A stretch of 63,010 bases of DNA. Origin: Perkinsus marinus ATCC 50983. Taxonomy: Eukaryota > Perkinsozoa > Perkinsida > Perkinsidae. The notes under the pieces were generated by a model. That model had not been told where the DNA came from and made no database searches. It saw nothing but the letters and a program-made list of their open reading frames with translations. Location of the stretch: assembly GCF_000006405.1 (NCBI RefSeq), contig NW_003214825.1, positions 254,659 to 317,668 of the forward strand. The letters run 5' to 3'. Both the position numbers and the translations under genes were made by a program. Below, one piece after another: positions 19,401-29,577 of this stretch; position 1 is the stretch's first letter, and each line of letters begins with the position of its first letter.

Positions 19401-22400
19401 TCGACTTGATTACATAAAGGGCATTCCACACAAACTTCGAGCCTTTGATATGTTCTTGGATGAGCACCCAGAGTGGGCATCTCAGTGTGTGTTGGTGAGC
19501 TACCATACCATCAATGTGTGAAATGAGGTGTACTACTACCAGGTGCAACTGGCAATTCCTACTAGAAGTGAAGTGCCGGAGTATCAGCGCCTGAAGCGGC
19601 AGGTTCACGAGATGGTCGGATCGATTTGTGGCAAGCACAGCAATCTTTATACTGGTCCTCCGGTGATCTATCTTGATGGATGCGTTGATCATGAGGAGTT
19701 GGTAAGTGTTGGTTTGGCCTAGCGGTTATGCTCAGTGGCTGACATACTGATGACCCTGGTTCGAATCTGTCTCATGCTATTTTCAGACTGCCCTTTACAG
19801 AGTTGCTGATGTTGCGCTGATCTCTTCCATCCGTGATGGTATGAATCTCGTTGCCTACGAGTTCGTAGCCTCACAACAACACAAGTAAGTCATTGTCAGC
19901 TCCTGAGCTCACGAGTTGCCGAAGGTGTGGTATGAATATCATCGCTCTTCAGAAACGGCGTCCTAGTGATCAGTGAGTTCGCTGGAGCTGCACAGTACCT
20001 AGGAGCTGGAAGTGTAAGCGAATCGGCTCTCTCGGTCGGTTGACGGTTTTTGTATCAGATTCGGATCAACCCATGGAACCTTGAGGAGGTGTCCTGGGCT
20101 ATATACGAAGCACTTACGATGGGTGAGGACCGTCGTAAGGAAATGCATGATTACTGTTTCAAATACAGTAGGAAAATAATACCATCCTAGTCATAACAAC
20201 GTTTGGTCGTCGTCAGTTCATAATCACAGCGCTCAACGTTGGGCCGAGACTTTCATCGCAACTCTCAAGAGTGCTTGTTCAGACCGGAAGGACGTTTCTG
20301 CTTCGGTGAGTTGCTGCAACTCAGTCTTCATTCGAGTCTTTGGTCATTCAGGTTTCCCCTCTTGTGCCTTTCAATAAGTTACGCACTTCTATTGAGTGTA
20401 GCACCAAACGATTATTGGTGAGTAAAAACTTCCCATTGGGAACGATTATGGGCTCAGGTGTTTGATTTGATGGACTGTCTTGTGCCCTCGAAAACGAGAC
20501 GGGGAGTACCGGCAAAGTTGTATCAATCCCTGATGTCGGTGCCAAAGGATCTCATGGCAAGCCTTCAACGTTTGGCTAATGATGAGAGTAAGGTCTCGGG
20601 TTCGATCCCCGCACTTGTCATTTTTCACATAATTATTAGATACTATAATGGTCGTGACAACGAGCCACTCTAAGCAAATTGTGGAGAGACTTCTCGGACA
20701 CCTACCGATATACCTTCTACCTGAGAACGGTTGCATCTATAGAAAGTGGGTCGGCTGAGCTGTTGATCTGTGATGATTCGGTTCGTCAGTCCGGAAGGTG
20801 TGTGGAAGTACGCTGATGCGCTAGCATGCGGTTGCATCACTGAAGATAACTCATTGGCTGAGGTGAGCGCTGATACCACTCCTTTTCAAAATCATAGAGA
20901 GTTTGGTGCTCCAGGTTGAATCGACTGTAGGCATCAGTTCTCCTCAATCACGGTCTGCTTGGTCGAGAGCCGACAGTAAGTTGTCGAGGTCCCCGGTTCG
21001 ATCCCTGGCTGAGGCATTTTTATTCAGCGTCAGACGGTGGGTGGATGAACGGCGCTGAGGAAGTGCTACGATACTTTCAAGAGAGGACTCCTGGTAGCTA
21101 CATCGACCGCACTGAGTGAGTACATTATCAGTTCTTTCCAGCAAGCGTGTTAGTTCTGTTTATCACAGGTTCAGTCTGAAGTGGTTCTTCGACAATACGC
21201 AAACCGACTTTGGAGCGCCTCAAACTCGAGACCTCATGATACAGCTCTGGGCTGGCCCTCTGGCTAATGCTGATGCAGAGATCGTCGTGGGAAACAGGTG
21301 AACACTAACAATACTGTTTATTCTAATAACGTATAATTCATTCGCCATTGTTAGTACTATTACCGCTGCTCGGGATGAGGAATATATTGTTATTGCTACT
21401 CCAGCTCCTACTAAGTCATATACCATAACTCGTTCGAATCGATTAGAATTAAATTATATACCTTAATACAACATTTTACAGTCAACGTCTGTTGCGAAGT
21501 GAAGCCGTCTCTTCCTCCGACGTTGTTATCATCATATATCCAATTCGTAGTAACTGTGTTGGGGAGTTCAACTGAGTTATGTGAATCGAGTCTACGTATT
21601 GCATTATGACGTGAATACACAGCATAGTGTGTGGCGCTTGTCGATCACTTTGATGATGTTTTAGGTATATCGAGATTCGTCCCAAAGATTCTTCAATTGC
21701 GTCCAATCTCGATAAGATACTACATTATGAGATACTCGAGGCTGACCCAGCTTCTGATTCTAAGGTAACCGCGATTTAGCGAATGTTTGGGAGTTCGAAA
21801 GCAAAAGCGCTCGCCCGTAGGTTGATACTTGCGTCGTTATCGGCGCATATCCTTTCCGTGATGAAGATGTCTATCAAGTAGTGGAAGATACACTCGTTCG
21901 ACAATGGCTACCCAAATACACCCGGTAAGTTTCACCCCCCACGAAATTCTGGACAGTGTGGGATGCGGGTTGTAGACACCAACATGGTTGTCCAACACGG
22001 AGCGTCTCCTCATCGTCGAGGCAATCGAGTTCTGACTGCATTATGGACATCATGGGCTGTGACGCTCTCAGGGCTTTAGGAAATTCCCAACAGCTTAAGT
22101 GGGTTGATGGAGTTCTCACGTGAAGTGGCCTAAGACTCAAAAAAAACGATGTTCGCGGTGATATGCAGTAGTCGTGGAATGTGTTTTTCATCGCGGGTGA
22201 AGCTCCAGTGTAAGAAATTCCTACTAGAAACCCCTTCCGTGTGGATTGAACCTGGGTCCTTGCTATAGAAGAGTATGATTTCGTTGTTGTTCAGACCTAT
22301 GCATGATGACGGTAAAGACTCCTTAGAATACGAAAGTAAGACGAGTTTGACCTTCCGTACTATGCTATGATACTATTCCAGGCGAGGCTACTGCTACGAA

Positions 22401-22985
22401 TGACTACGCAGTAGTGGCTGAATCCCCGACGGCAAGGTACGATAATCCTCTCGTTGTTATTACAGTGTCATTATCCTCAGAGACTCTAGTCGCAAAATGC
22501 ATCGTGAACAGCAGCTCGATTCGGGAGCTCTCACAGCTGTAAGTGCCTCGCGTTTCTATTCAAGTGTTTATATTTGAGTCTCTCAGGCCACGAGTGCATC
22601 AACTGTATCGTGTTTGGACGAATCGTCAACGACTGAGTCGATGAAAGAGACACTCCGACAACTACACGATGCCTGTTATTCGATAGCAGTGGGTCAGTGT
22701 AAGGTGTCTAAGGCCAAGTAAGTCACTGTTGTAACAGTCAACGTGGACAGTTGAAAAACGTTATTTCTGAAATTATAGCCTGAGGAAGAATACACCCGTT
22801 AGCTCCCTTTCTGTGCCACAGTGAGTTTGTATGTTATTAGATACTCCATCCCAAATACCTATTATGTGGCAAATCTAGTCCATGATATTGCGACGCATTT
22901 ACCGCAGTCGCCACTAGCAGGTGTGACCACCAGCAACGACTCTGTTGTCGCTGTTGAACACCAGCATTCTATTACGACCCCTTGA
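16497..22985 (+). CDS. Bifunctional trehalose-6-phosphate synthase / trehalose-phosphatase (class II-like)
   Basis: About 28 small exons join in phase: 16497-16615, 16680-16747, 16849-17027, 17302-17422, 17851-17927, 17988-18038, 18084-18178, 18226-18280, 18851-18952, 19019-19145, 19394-19494, 19543-19701, 19787-19884, 19953-20013, 20059-20167, 20217-20305, 20352-20417, 20458-20587, 20640-20745, 20790-20862, a putative 13-nt exon (20902-20914), 21028-21115, 21168-21297, 21665-21764, 21821-21924, then a tail from about 22382. The synthase domain (UDP-glucose plus glucose-6-phosphate) keeps [65 protein letters not shown]-like [30 protein letters not shown] and [10 protein letters not shown]. 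The phosphatase domain (from 20352) keeps the fold ([16 protein letters not shown]) but has DLMDC where the catalytic DxDGT should be, and GAYPFRDED in place of GDDRTDED. So the synthase half looks active and the phosphatase half probably not. The C-terminal exons are less certain. Confidence 0.95.
16748..16848 (-). repeat. tRNA-like sequence filling a trehalose-gene intron (antisense)
   Basis: The intron boundaries are fixed by the NRLP / TIHKD join. On the minus strand it reads CAGCTCAACGCGTCATGCC (A-box/D-arm-like) and CCCCAGATTCAATTCCCCC (T-arm). About 75 of the 101 nt are tRNA-like, in antisense orientation. Confidence 0.7.
17091..17217 (+). mobile_element. 5'-truncated MITE in trehalose-gene intron
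   Basis: Family interior (CATATTTCACGACTACTACT) and a 3' end GTCGTGAAACTCCA; the first about 12 bp are replaced. It lies in intron 17028-17301. Confidence 0.8.
17440..17590 (+). repeat. Intron-associated dispersed repeat in trehalose-gene intron
   Basis: CGGAATATATGTTCGTTTTT, TAGGAGTTTATATGTAAATT and CATATGTAGTTGACCATGTG, ending CCCCCCACACACTGTTGTAG, in sense. Its terminal AG is not the acceptor used here. Confidence 0.8.
17671..17830 (+). repeat. Third dispersed repeat family
   Basis: TATAATGTTCCCGGGGG, AATTCTTCAATCAGTTTCCC, AATGTCATCATCACATTAGG, ATCAAACGCTGGGG. Same order as the copies at 18298 (+) and 9680-9845 (-). It has G-runs at both ends of the body and no ORF. Confidence 0.75.
18298..18400 (+). 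repeat. Third dispersed repeat family, shorter copy
   Basis: TATAATGTTCCTGGGGGGAA, CGTATGGCTAGGAACACATT, GTCATCACATTAGGAGTC. It lies in intron 18281-18850. Confidence 0.75.
18455..18610 (-). repeat. Intron-associated dispersed repeat, antisense copy
   Basis: The reverse complement gives CACTGACAATGTTAGAATAA, CTTTTCTCAGCTGAAATCA and CATCAACACATAGAGTTGAC, in family order but inverted relative to the gene. Confidence 0.65.
18953..19018 (+). repeat. 66-nt trehalose-gene intron with tRNA T-arm
   Basis: The intron is fixed by the GNF / VKCATIPIG join. CGGTTCGAATCCTGG (18974-18988) is an exact B-box; then GAGACATTTTTCTTG and a pyrimidine run lead to ATCAG. Confidence 0.8.
19702..19786 (+). repeat. 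85-nt trehalose-gene intron that is a near-complete tRNA-like sequence
   Basis: The boundaries are fixed by DHEEL / [20 protein letters not shown] is followed by TGGCCTAGCGGTTATGC (A-box, close to the TGGCCGAGCGGTTAAGG of tRNA-Ser/Leu), a middle arm, CTGGTTCGAATCTG (B-box, 19756-19769), then CTCATGCTATTTTCAG. Sense orientation. The tRNA-like part leaves only the splice sites outside it. Confidence 0.85.
19885..19952 (+). repeat. Trehalose-gene intron with a fragment of the 64-bp module
   Basis: The intron contains TCAGCTCCTGAGCTCACGAG, a piece of the palindromic module of the intron-associated repeat, and little else. Confidence 0.5.
20588..20639 (+). repeat. 52-nt trehalose-gene intron with tRNA T-arm
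   Basis: The boundaries are fixed by LANDE / NTIMVVT. CTCGGGTTCGATCCCCG (20595-20611) is a full T-arm stem-loop; then CACTTGTCATTTTTCAC and ATTATTAG. A longer upstream part may be fused into the exon, since AGCCTTCAACGTTTGGC precedes it. Confidence 0.75.
20915..21027 (+). repeat. 113-nt trehalose-gene intron with tRNA-like sequence
   Basis: CCCCGGTTCGATCCCTGGC at about 20990-21008 is a perfect T-arm. Upstream GCTTGGTCGAGAGCCGAC could be D-arm-derived. It ends GAGGCATTTTTATTCAG. Confidence 0.75.
22107..22210 (-). mobile_element. Diverged MITE in trehalose-gene intron
   Basis: GGAGTTCTCACGTGAAGTGG to GGGTGAAGCTCCA, with ATATGCAGTAGTCGTGG inside. It lies in intron 21925-22381 with an antisense T-arm-like piece (GGATTGAACCTGGG, about 22242). 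This is the last MITE copy in the window. Confidence 0.7.
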
Positions 22986-22999
22986 GCGTATACCCTCAT

Positions 23000-24000
23000 G
23001 AGAGCTCTGATTGACACTGTGTTGTATAAACTATATTACTATTGTTGTTGTTGGCTTGCTATGCTCGCTAGTGTTCTTCTACTTCTCATCATTACTTTCT
23101 CATCTCGATCATCATAAACTATGTTGAAAATTTTCAGCAATTTTCGAGATTTGTGTTCCCCAAGAGTCACTTGTTGATGAGAATTTTCAATGGCGTTGGT
23201 CATCATTGTCGACAATGTCGACTATGATGACTAACGACAATGTCCACTCGACATGAGCAATGAGAGTCCTTCTCACAGAAAAGATGTGATCGACTATTAA
23301 CAGTGAAATCAACGTGAAGGCTTCTCTACCCGTCTTCATCGCACAAATCCTGTACAGGGTCTTCCCACAATTGGCCACATTCAGCTACTTCGAGGGGCGC
23401 ATCTTGAAATTCTAGAAACACCTTCTGTCATCAAGTGGATTCAGCGAGTTCCTTTTGTTGGCCCTGTTTGAGGAATACTTCACCCAAACGTCAACGGAAA
23501 GGCTCAAATCGCTAGTAAAACTCAAAAGGATGATGTTGAGCTCTGCGTAGCAGAAGTGACGTTTAAACGAGCCAAGCGGCAAAGTATGGGCGACAAGCGA
23601 CACAACTGAGCTGAATGAGCAACACAATAGTTGATTGGAGGCTCGGGCGGGGGAAGCACTGAAGCGCGAGCTCGCAGAGTTAGAGATTTAACTGAGGTCA
23701 TTTGATTTGGCTAAATGGCATAGCAATCTGGTAGCATATGTTGGCCCGATTGGAAGGGAGACCTCACCTGATAGGATACCCACACTAGGTTTCTTACAAA
23801 GCTCCAGAAGGATCCTTATATGTATGTCCGCATGAGCGCGCTGCATTCGGCCTGACTCTCAAACAGTCGCAAGCAGGAGGGACTCTCTGCTGCTTTCTGT
23901 TTGCAGTACTCAAACTCAGAGTACTACAAGGAGAAAGTCGCTAGGATCTTGAACTGACAGATTCTGAATCTGTTGTAATCTGACATTTAAGATTCAGATG
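23000..24000. other. Unassigned stretch after the trehalose gene
   Basis: Fragments look coding in pieces (for example plus-strand LYVCPHERAAFGLTLKQS near 23825) but are broken by stops and lack clear splice joins. They could be a decayed gene. I cannot name it. Confidence 0.25.
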
Positions 24001-24139
24001 CGGGCGATATGAGAATCACGATACCGATGAACTTGATCAGTTATCAAGGTTTCTATGAGTGTAGCGTTGGGGAGTCTCAAGAATACACTACGAATAACAC
24101 AGATACTACATCCCATACACGGACACACAGTGTGTGGGG

Positions 24140-25060
24140 CATTATGGCGATCGGTAGGGTTACAAAACAAAAGACTCACCACGTGACGCACGTAACCACG
24201 TGAGGCAGGCCTGTCGGAATCGTAGTTTTCGTGTTGGAAGTGTCCCACGATGTACATCACGCCGTAGCATACAAGCACTAAACAAGTGTTGTTCAGGTAG
24301 GCAAAATTGATCTCTTCAGTCACGAAATCGCGGGCGCTATTCACCAACTCGGAATCTGTATTTGAATCGCGTCGATATATTGACTTCCTTATTCATTGAT
24401 ACGATGCACTTTAGTAAACCCAAGCACTGAATCGGCGTCCTGAAGCGCTGTATGTGGATTCCTCATCTACGGACATGCCGATTCTATTCGCCGGATAGAT
24501 TTCTGGATGGTATAGATGGAACACGACAGAGCGATCTGTGAAGGGCCTGTTAGCTTAAAGCCCTGTTTGTACAAGCATATCAATACCTATCCATGAACCT
24601 TGGCGAATACGGTGACCAGGGATGGCAATACTGGGGTGGCTGGAAAACTGACTTTTGCATCAGCTGATTTCGACCGACTAACTTGAGACGACTAACATTC
24701 TAACTGAGGGAATGAAAATTGATCGTCGTTTCATAGTGTTGTGCCGGAATATGAACGGTCGGAATCGTGCCAGAAACATCAATGGTGCTACATCTCAAGT
24801 AATCACCGTTACACAGCCCGAGCGAATTTCACTCAGTGGAATCCAACACCACCGCAGAAGGAAGCACATAGCCAGGCTATGATAGTCTCATTCAGAGGGT
24901 TTCTTAGAGGTTTGCTCGAAGTCAAATCTAGGAACATGGCCGCCAATATCGGCCTGCTTATCTATCATCATGTCAGAGATAATCTTATCAGTATCATCCA
25001 CGTGAACATCACCGCTAACAATACCAAAGATGAGCAGGATATCCACAATGGGGAGTAACT
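24140..25060 (-). CDS. Possible hypothetical protein with hydrophobic segments
   Basis: On the minus strand, about 24900-25050 reads VDILLIFGIVSGDVHVDD, which resembles a signal-peptide end. About 24190-24350 reads NFAYLNNTCLVLVCYGVMYI and ends at a good donor (CACGTG then GTGAGT). The link between the two pieces is not shown by splice phase. No family recognised. Confidence 0.25.
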
Positions 25061-26136
25061 TTGTGGGAGCTTAGGAGTGATGATAAAACACGGAAGTTTT
25101 GAACGCTTGAGAAATATTCACAAATTGCGCGCGCACAGAGAAATCTGTCATCACTTTACTGCTCAGAAATGAGCGTCATTCCCAATCAGAATTGGACTTT
25201 ACGAAGTAGACAAGGTTAGTTGTCAGCCACGCAACGCACACAATCGCAGTGCGCGCAAGCGTTTCACATGATAAGAAAGCGCGGCAACGATAACGGATCG
25301 TATACCGTGTTTCAATGTGTACAAAATGACGAAACTTGACTCTCGCAGTCAGTGACGCATCGTCAACTTTCGGCCCACCCTCCTCTCCCGGGTTGGATCT
25401 CGTGGATTGCCCAAGCACATACGTTCTACGGGAAGCATTCATGCCTTGGGCAGTCTCTCGTGATCTGGCGTAACCAGTAAGAACCACAAATCCTGTGAAT
25501 CGCAAAACTTATTCGAATTCCCACCGACGTACAGGTTTCGGGTTCGGAGTTTTTTGGGGCCACAGGATTATCGCTGTGCTGTTCCCGATCAATCCTGGAT
25601 GGGAGACTTACCGTAGTTGAGGCTGTTAAACTAATGTCAGGAACCATCGAGGGCTGGGAGGACTCCTCTTCGAATTAGGATATTCCCACATCAAAACCGT
25701 GACCCTACACCGTTGCAACGTCATTGCCCAAGTAATGTGCCGGTGACTAATTCCTGTGTTGGCCACCGGTTCGAACGCGTGAATAACTCTGTCCGAAGTG
25801 ATGCACTCCCATGTAAGATAAGTTATCTTAGATAACCTTACAAGGGTTCCCGCCAGAGTCTTCACGCGGGCCTTCGGCCCACCTTGCCTTTCCATCATCG
25901 ATTAGACCTTCTAGGAGGTTGGACGGAGTCTTGGAAAGATTCATTCTACATTGTAATAAGGGTTAACTAGTTAACACAAGTTAAACACCGATACGGAGGG
26001 CGCGTCACCGTGTGACGGTCACACAGTGCGTCTCCGTCACACACGTGCATATCATCCGCGGTGTGTCCCCCACCCTTATCCAGGGTCCGTCGTGAAGCTA
26101 CCCGCTTGAGCAAACATCGCCGCAGCTTTATAGGAC
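25060..26136. other. Intergenic stretch, no gene recognised
   Basis: Open frames occur on the minus strand (25176-25505, 25626-25898) without domain or splice support. Confidence 0.3.
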
Positions 26137-28610
26137 CAGACGGCGTATGCCGTGTATGATTTCTCTCAACCCAGCCCGCCACTCTCGGGAGCAAGCATCT
26201 GTTGGTCGACCGTGCGAGGCGTCGCGTCGCCGGCACGCGCCCGCCGGAGCGCAACGTGCGCAGCGCCAGCAGAGGCGCTCGTCGGACTAACTCGATGCTT
26301 CGAGCGCTGAAAGTCATCGACACCTTCTGTCTTCCAGCCCACTAGACCCATGCGCTCAGGAGTGGGATATTTAACGCTGTATACACACCGTGGATCATAG
26401 CTGGGAGCGCTCTGGTGCACAATCGCCTCTCTGCACTTGCATGAGAACAACTATTAATCCTCAAGCATGCACGGGCCATAATTCGCACAAAGCAATTGCG
26501 GGGCAGCGAAACGAGCGGAGCATATTCAGCAACAACAGTAGGCACTTTCTTGTTGTACGTGCGTGTATGGTGGGTTATTTCGACTCAACTACCCGAGCTT
26601 CTAGAGGCTTCAGATGATCAAACGAGTCGTCTAATAGACGACTGCACACGTGATCGGAGCATAGACGTCGTCTATGCGGATTNNNNNNNNNNNNNNNNNN
26701 NNNNNNNNNNNNNNNNNNNNNNNNNNNNNNNNNNNNNNNNNNNNNNNNNNNNNNNNNNNNNNNNNNNNNNNNNNNNNNNNNNTGCGCCTCTGTTGCACTT
26801 CGGATGGGGGTCAACTCGGGAACTGATGATTGCCACACAGTATGTCTGTGCGATAATTCTTCAAGGCTTGACGCCTCTCATCTGTTTGTCACTCATCAGA
26901 CGAGCATTTCTGGTTAATCTGGTCTACTCTTTTCTCTGTTATACTTTCGTCAGACTTTCTGGGAAGTAGCAAAGAACGCATGAGATCACAAGATATGTCT
27001 GTGACCCGTCCGATATTCGATTCTGATCTGTGACGTATACTGAAAAGTCCGTATTTTTGGAGCTCGATACACTTCATTCAGTCGTATCTCACGTACTTCA
27101 GGGGGTTTTCTTTCGGATCATAATCTTCGGTCTATTTGATAGACTCTATACCGTCACTATACCCAATATGGATACGAGTCTTAGCAGAGAAAGCGATGTT
27201 GGGTTGCACAAGAATCCTTAGCTTCGAATAAGGAGTCTGAGGAGGGTGAAACTGTGCTACAGTGTGGAAGCTACGCATCGGTGATACAGGAACGGTCTCC
27301 GACTCGAGCCTCGACTCGAGGCCCTCGAGTGTTGAGCTTCGAGGTGAGCGCAAACTATGCTTATTATAGTTATTATAGTAACTATTTGCAGTATTACTGC
27401 AAATAGCTGCTGCTGCACGACACATTGAGGAGCAGGGCGACATGGTTCCGGATGCTGTGAAGCTGATGCAATACGCGAAGCCTGAGGCGACAGGCCACAG
27501 TTCGTTCGATCAGCGGGTTATTTCTCCTGCAGGTTTGTTGCTAGAGCTCGGGAGCGAGCGATAGTGACAGGTCGTTCACGCTACCATCAAAACGAGGCTG
27601 TTCTCCCGTCCGAGGGGACCGTTCAGAAGTGACGAGCGTCGTGCGAGTACCGCAGTGACCGCACATATTATCGTACGCCAGCCTGTCTGAGTTAGGCTCG
27701 CTCGAACCGACGTACGATGGTTGCTGTGACTGCGGCAGGGTCGTTCCACCCTCGAAATCGAGGAGATTCCAGTCGGCCTCACGCCTTTCATATCGGACAT
27801 TACTGCTGTCTGGAAATTGGGATAATCACTTTCTACCTGCAGTCTATCTAGTTAATAATCTACAAGCGGTTGTATTTATACCATATTTACTGTTGTATAA
27901 TGTGGTGTTTAATGGTCACTGGAGGGGAGCCAATGATTTAGTGGCCGAGATGGTGGAACGCGAAGCTATATATCTCGGAAAGTCCACCGCTACATAGCTA
28001 TGGCTGTGTAGTACAACAGCCATAACACGTGTGGATCCGTAACGAGATGATATCATACTAACAGTGTAGCATGGCCACACGTTAACAGGACTCCGTACTC
28101 TACGCTGGACCGCACATTGTCCACGTGAAATCACACGGTGTGATTCACACGATTTCAGCTAATGTGGACTAGCAACCAACTCACAAAAAACCTAACACTA
28201 TGTAGTATGTAGTGTCAAGTGTACGGTCTATAGTATATACCGGACACTATAGCTACAACTGGCAAACTATATCGGGTATACCACACGTACTAACTGCACG
28301 AGAAATAACAACAGATGAAAGGCGAGAATGGCGAGAAAAGCAAGCTCAACGCAAATCGTTTGTATAGACACCGTGGATCAGAGCTGGGGAACCCATTTAC
28401 AGGAGAAGCACAGCATTTCGCTGTAACGTCCCTCCTTGGCATCTGAAGGATACCAATTGAACGAGACGCAACCCAAAATGCATTTGTTGGAGAATGGCTT
28501 CAGTCTATATCTGTATAACGCAAACAAAAAACTACCCTAAATGGCATAACAAAGATCCAGATGGGGGTAATATAACATATTTGCATTGGAAGAATGATTG
28601 GTGAAAAATC
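26137..28610 (+). repeat. Tandem duplication, copy 1 (contains an assembly gap)
   Basis: It starts at CAGACGGCGTATGCC and is homologous to 28611-31618. Homologous points: CCAGCCCGCC at 26171 and 28643; GCGCCTCTGTTGCACTTCGG at 26785 and 29735. The offset jumps from about 2470 to 2950 across the N run, so about 535 bp of this copy lie in the gap. Both copies carry many short perfect palindromes. Confidence 0.95.
26683..26782. other. Assembly gap (100 N); true size near 535 bp
   Basis: Comparison with copy 2 predicts that the gap holds the equivalent of about 29197-29732, including the putative first exon of the duplicated gene. Confidence 0.9.
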
Positions 28611-29427
28611 AGACGGCGTATGCCGTGTATGATTTCTTTCAACCCAGCCCGCCACTCCCGGGAGCAAGCATCGGTTGGTCGACCGTGCGCGGGCTCGCAT
28701 CGCCGGCACGCGCCCGCCGTACCGCAACCTTCGCGGCGCCAGCAGAGGCGCTCGTCGGACTAACTCGATGCTTCGAGCGCTGAAAGTCATCGACACCTTC
28801 TGTCTTCCAGCCCATTAGACCCAGGCGCCCAGGAGTGGGATATTTCACGGTGTATACACAGTGTGTATCACGGTGTGATACACGATGTGTATTACACACC
28901 GTGGATCATAGCTGGGGGCGCTCTGGCGCACAGTCGCCTCCCTGCACTTGCACGAGAACAACTGTTGAACCTCGAGCATGCACGGACCATAATTCGCACA
29001 AAGCAATTGCGGAGCAAGCGAAGCAAGCGGAGCATATTCAGCAACAACAGTAGGCACTTTCTTGTTGTACGTGCGTGTATGGTGGGTTATTTCGACTCAA
29101 CTACCCGAGCTTCTAGAGGCTTCAGATTGATCAAACGAGTCGTCTAATAGACGACTGCACACGTGAATCGGAGCATAGACGTCGTCTATGCGGATCCACG
29201 TGTGCAGGCCTAGCGAATCAATCGACTTCTCAGTCGCTAAACACAGGGTAACTCTTCGAGAGTTATACGTTTTCTACGTCACATCGGCTACGGGTGTCGA
29301 GCTGCACAATAGTATACGTACCACATTAATCTTGGGAGTTTATATTTAATTTGAGTGGATCCGTCAACAGGCCCTGTGGCATAGAGTATCTCACCGTCTG
29401 CGGTTTCAGTTGCTCCCTGTCATCTTA

Positions 29428-29577
29428 ATGCACATCGCACTTGTCATTGCGGCGGCCGTGGCTTACATGCTGCAGGCTGGTGTGGGCGGCTGTAACGATT
29501 GTGAGGATCGCAGATACTGCACTAACTGTCCGGATAACTGCTATTACCGCATTGGAACTGGGTGCGTCTGCAGATGA
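29428..29577 (+). CDS. Alternative reading: 49-residue secreted Cys-rich peptide
   Basis: Read straight through, ATG 29428 to TGA 29575-29577 encodes a signal peptide followed by GCNDCEDRRYCTNC and PDNCYYRIGTGCVCR, with seven cysteines in 28 residues. Small Cys-rich secreted proteins are common effectors and defence peptides. The seven cysteines (odd) and the in-phase splice alternative argue for caution. Copy 1 cannot be compared because this part is in its gap. Confidence 0.35.
   Translation: MHIALVIAAAVAYMLQAGVGGCNDCEDRRYCTNCPDNCYYRIGTGCVCR

Noticed and set aside
19702-19786. Functional tRNA-Ser/Leu gene
   Set aside because: A- and B-boxes are good, but the ends are splice sites and no variable arm or acceptor stem can be formed convincingly.
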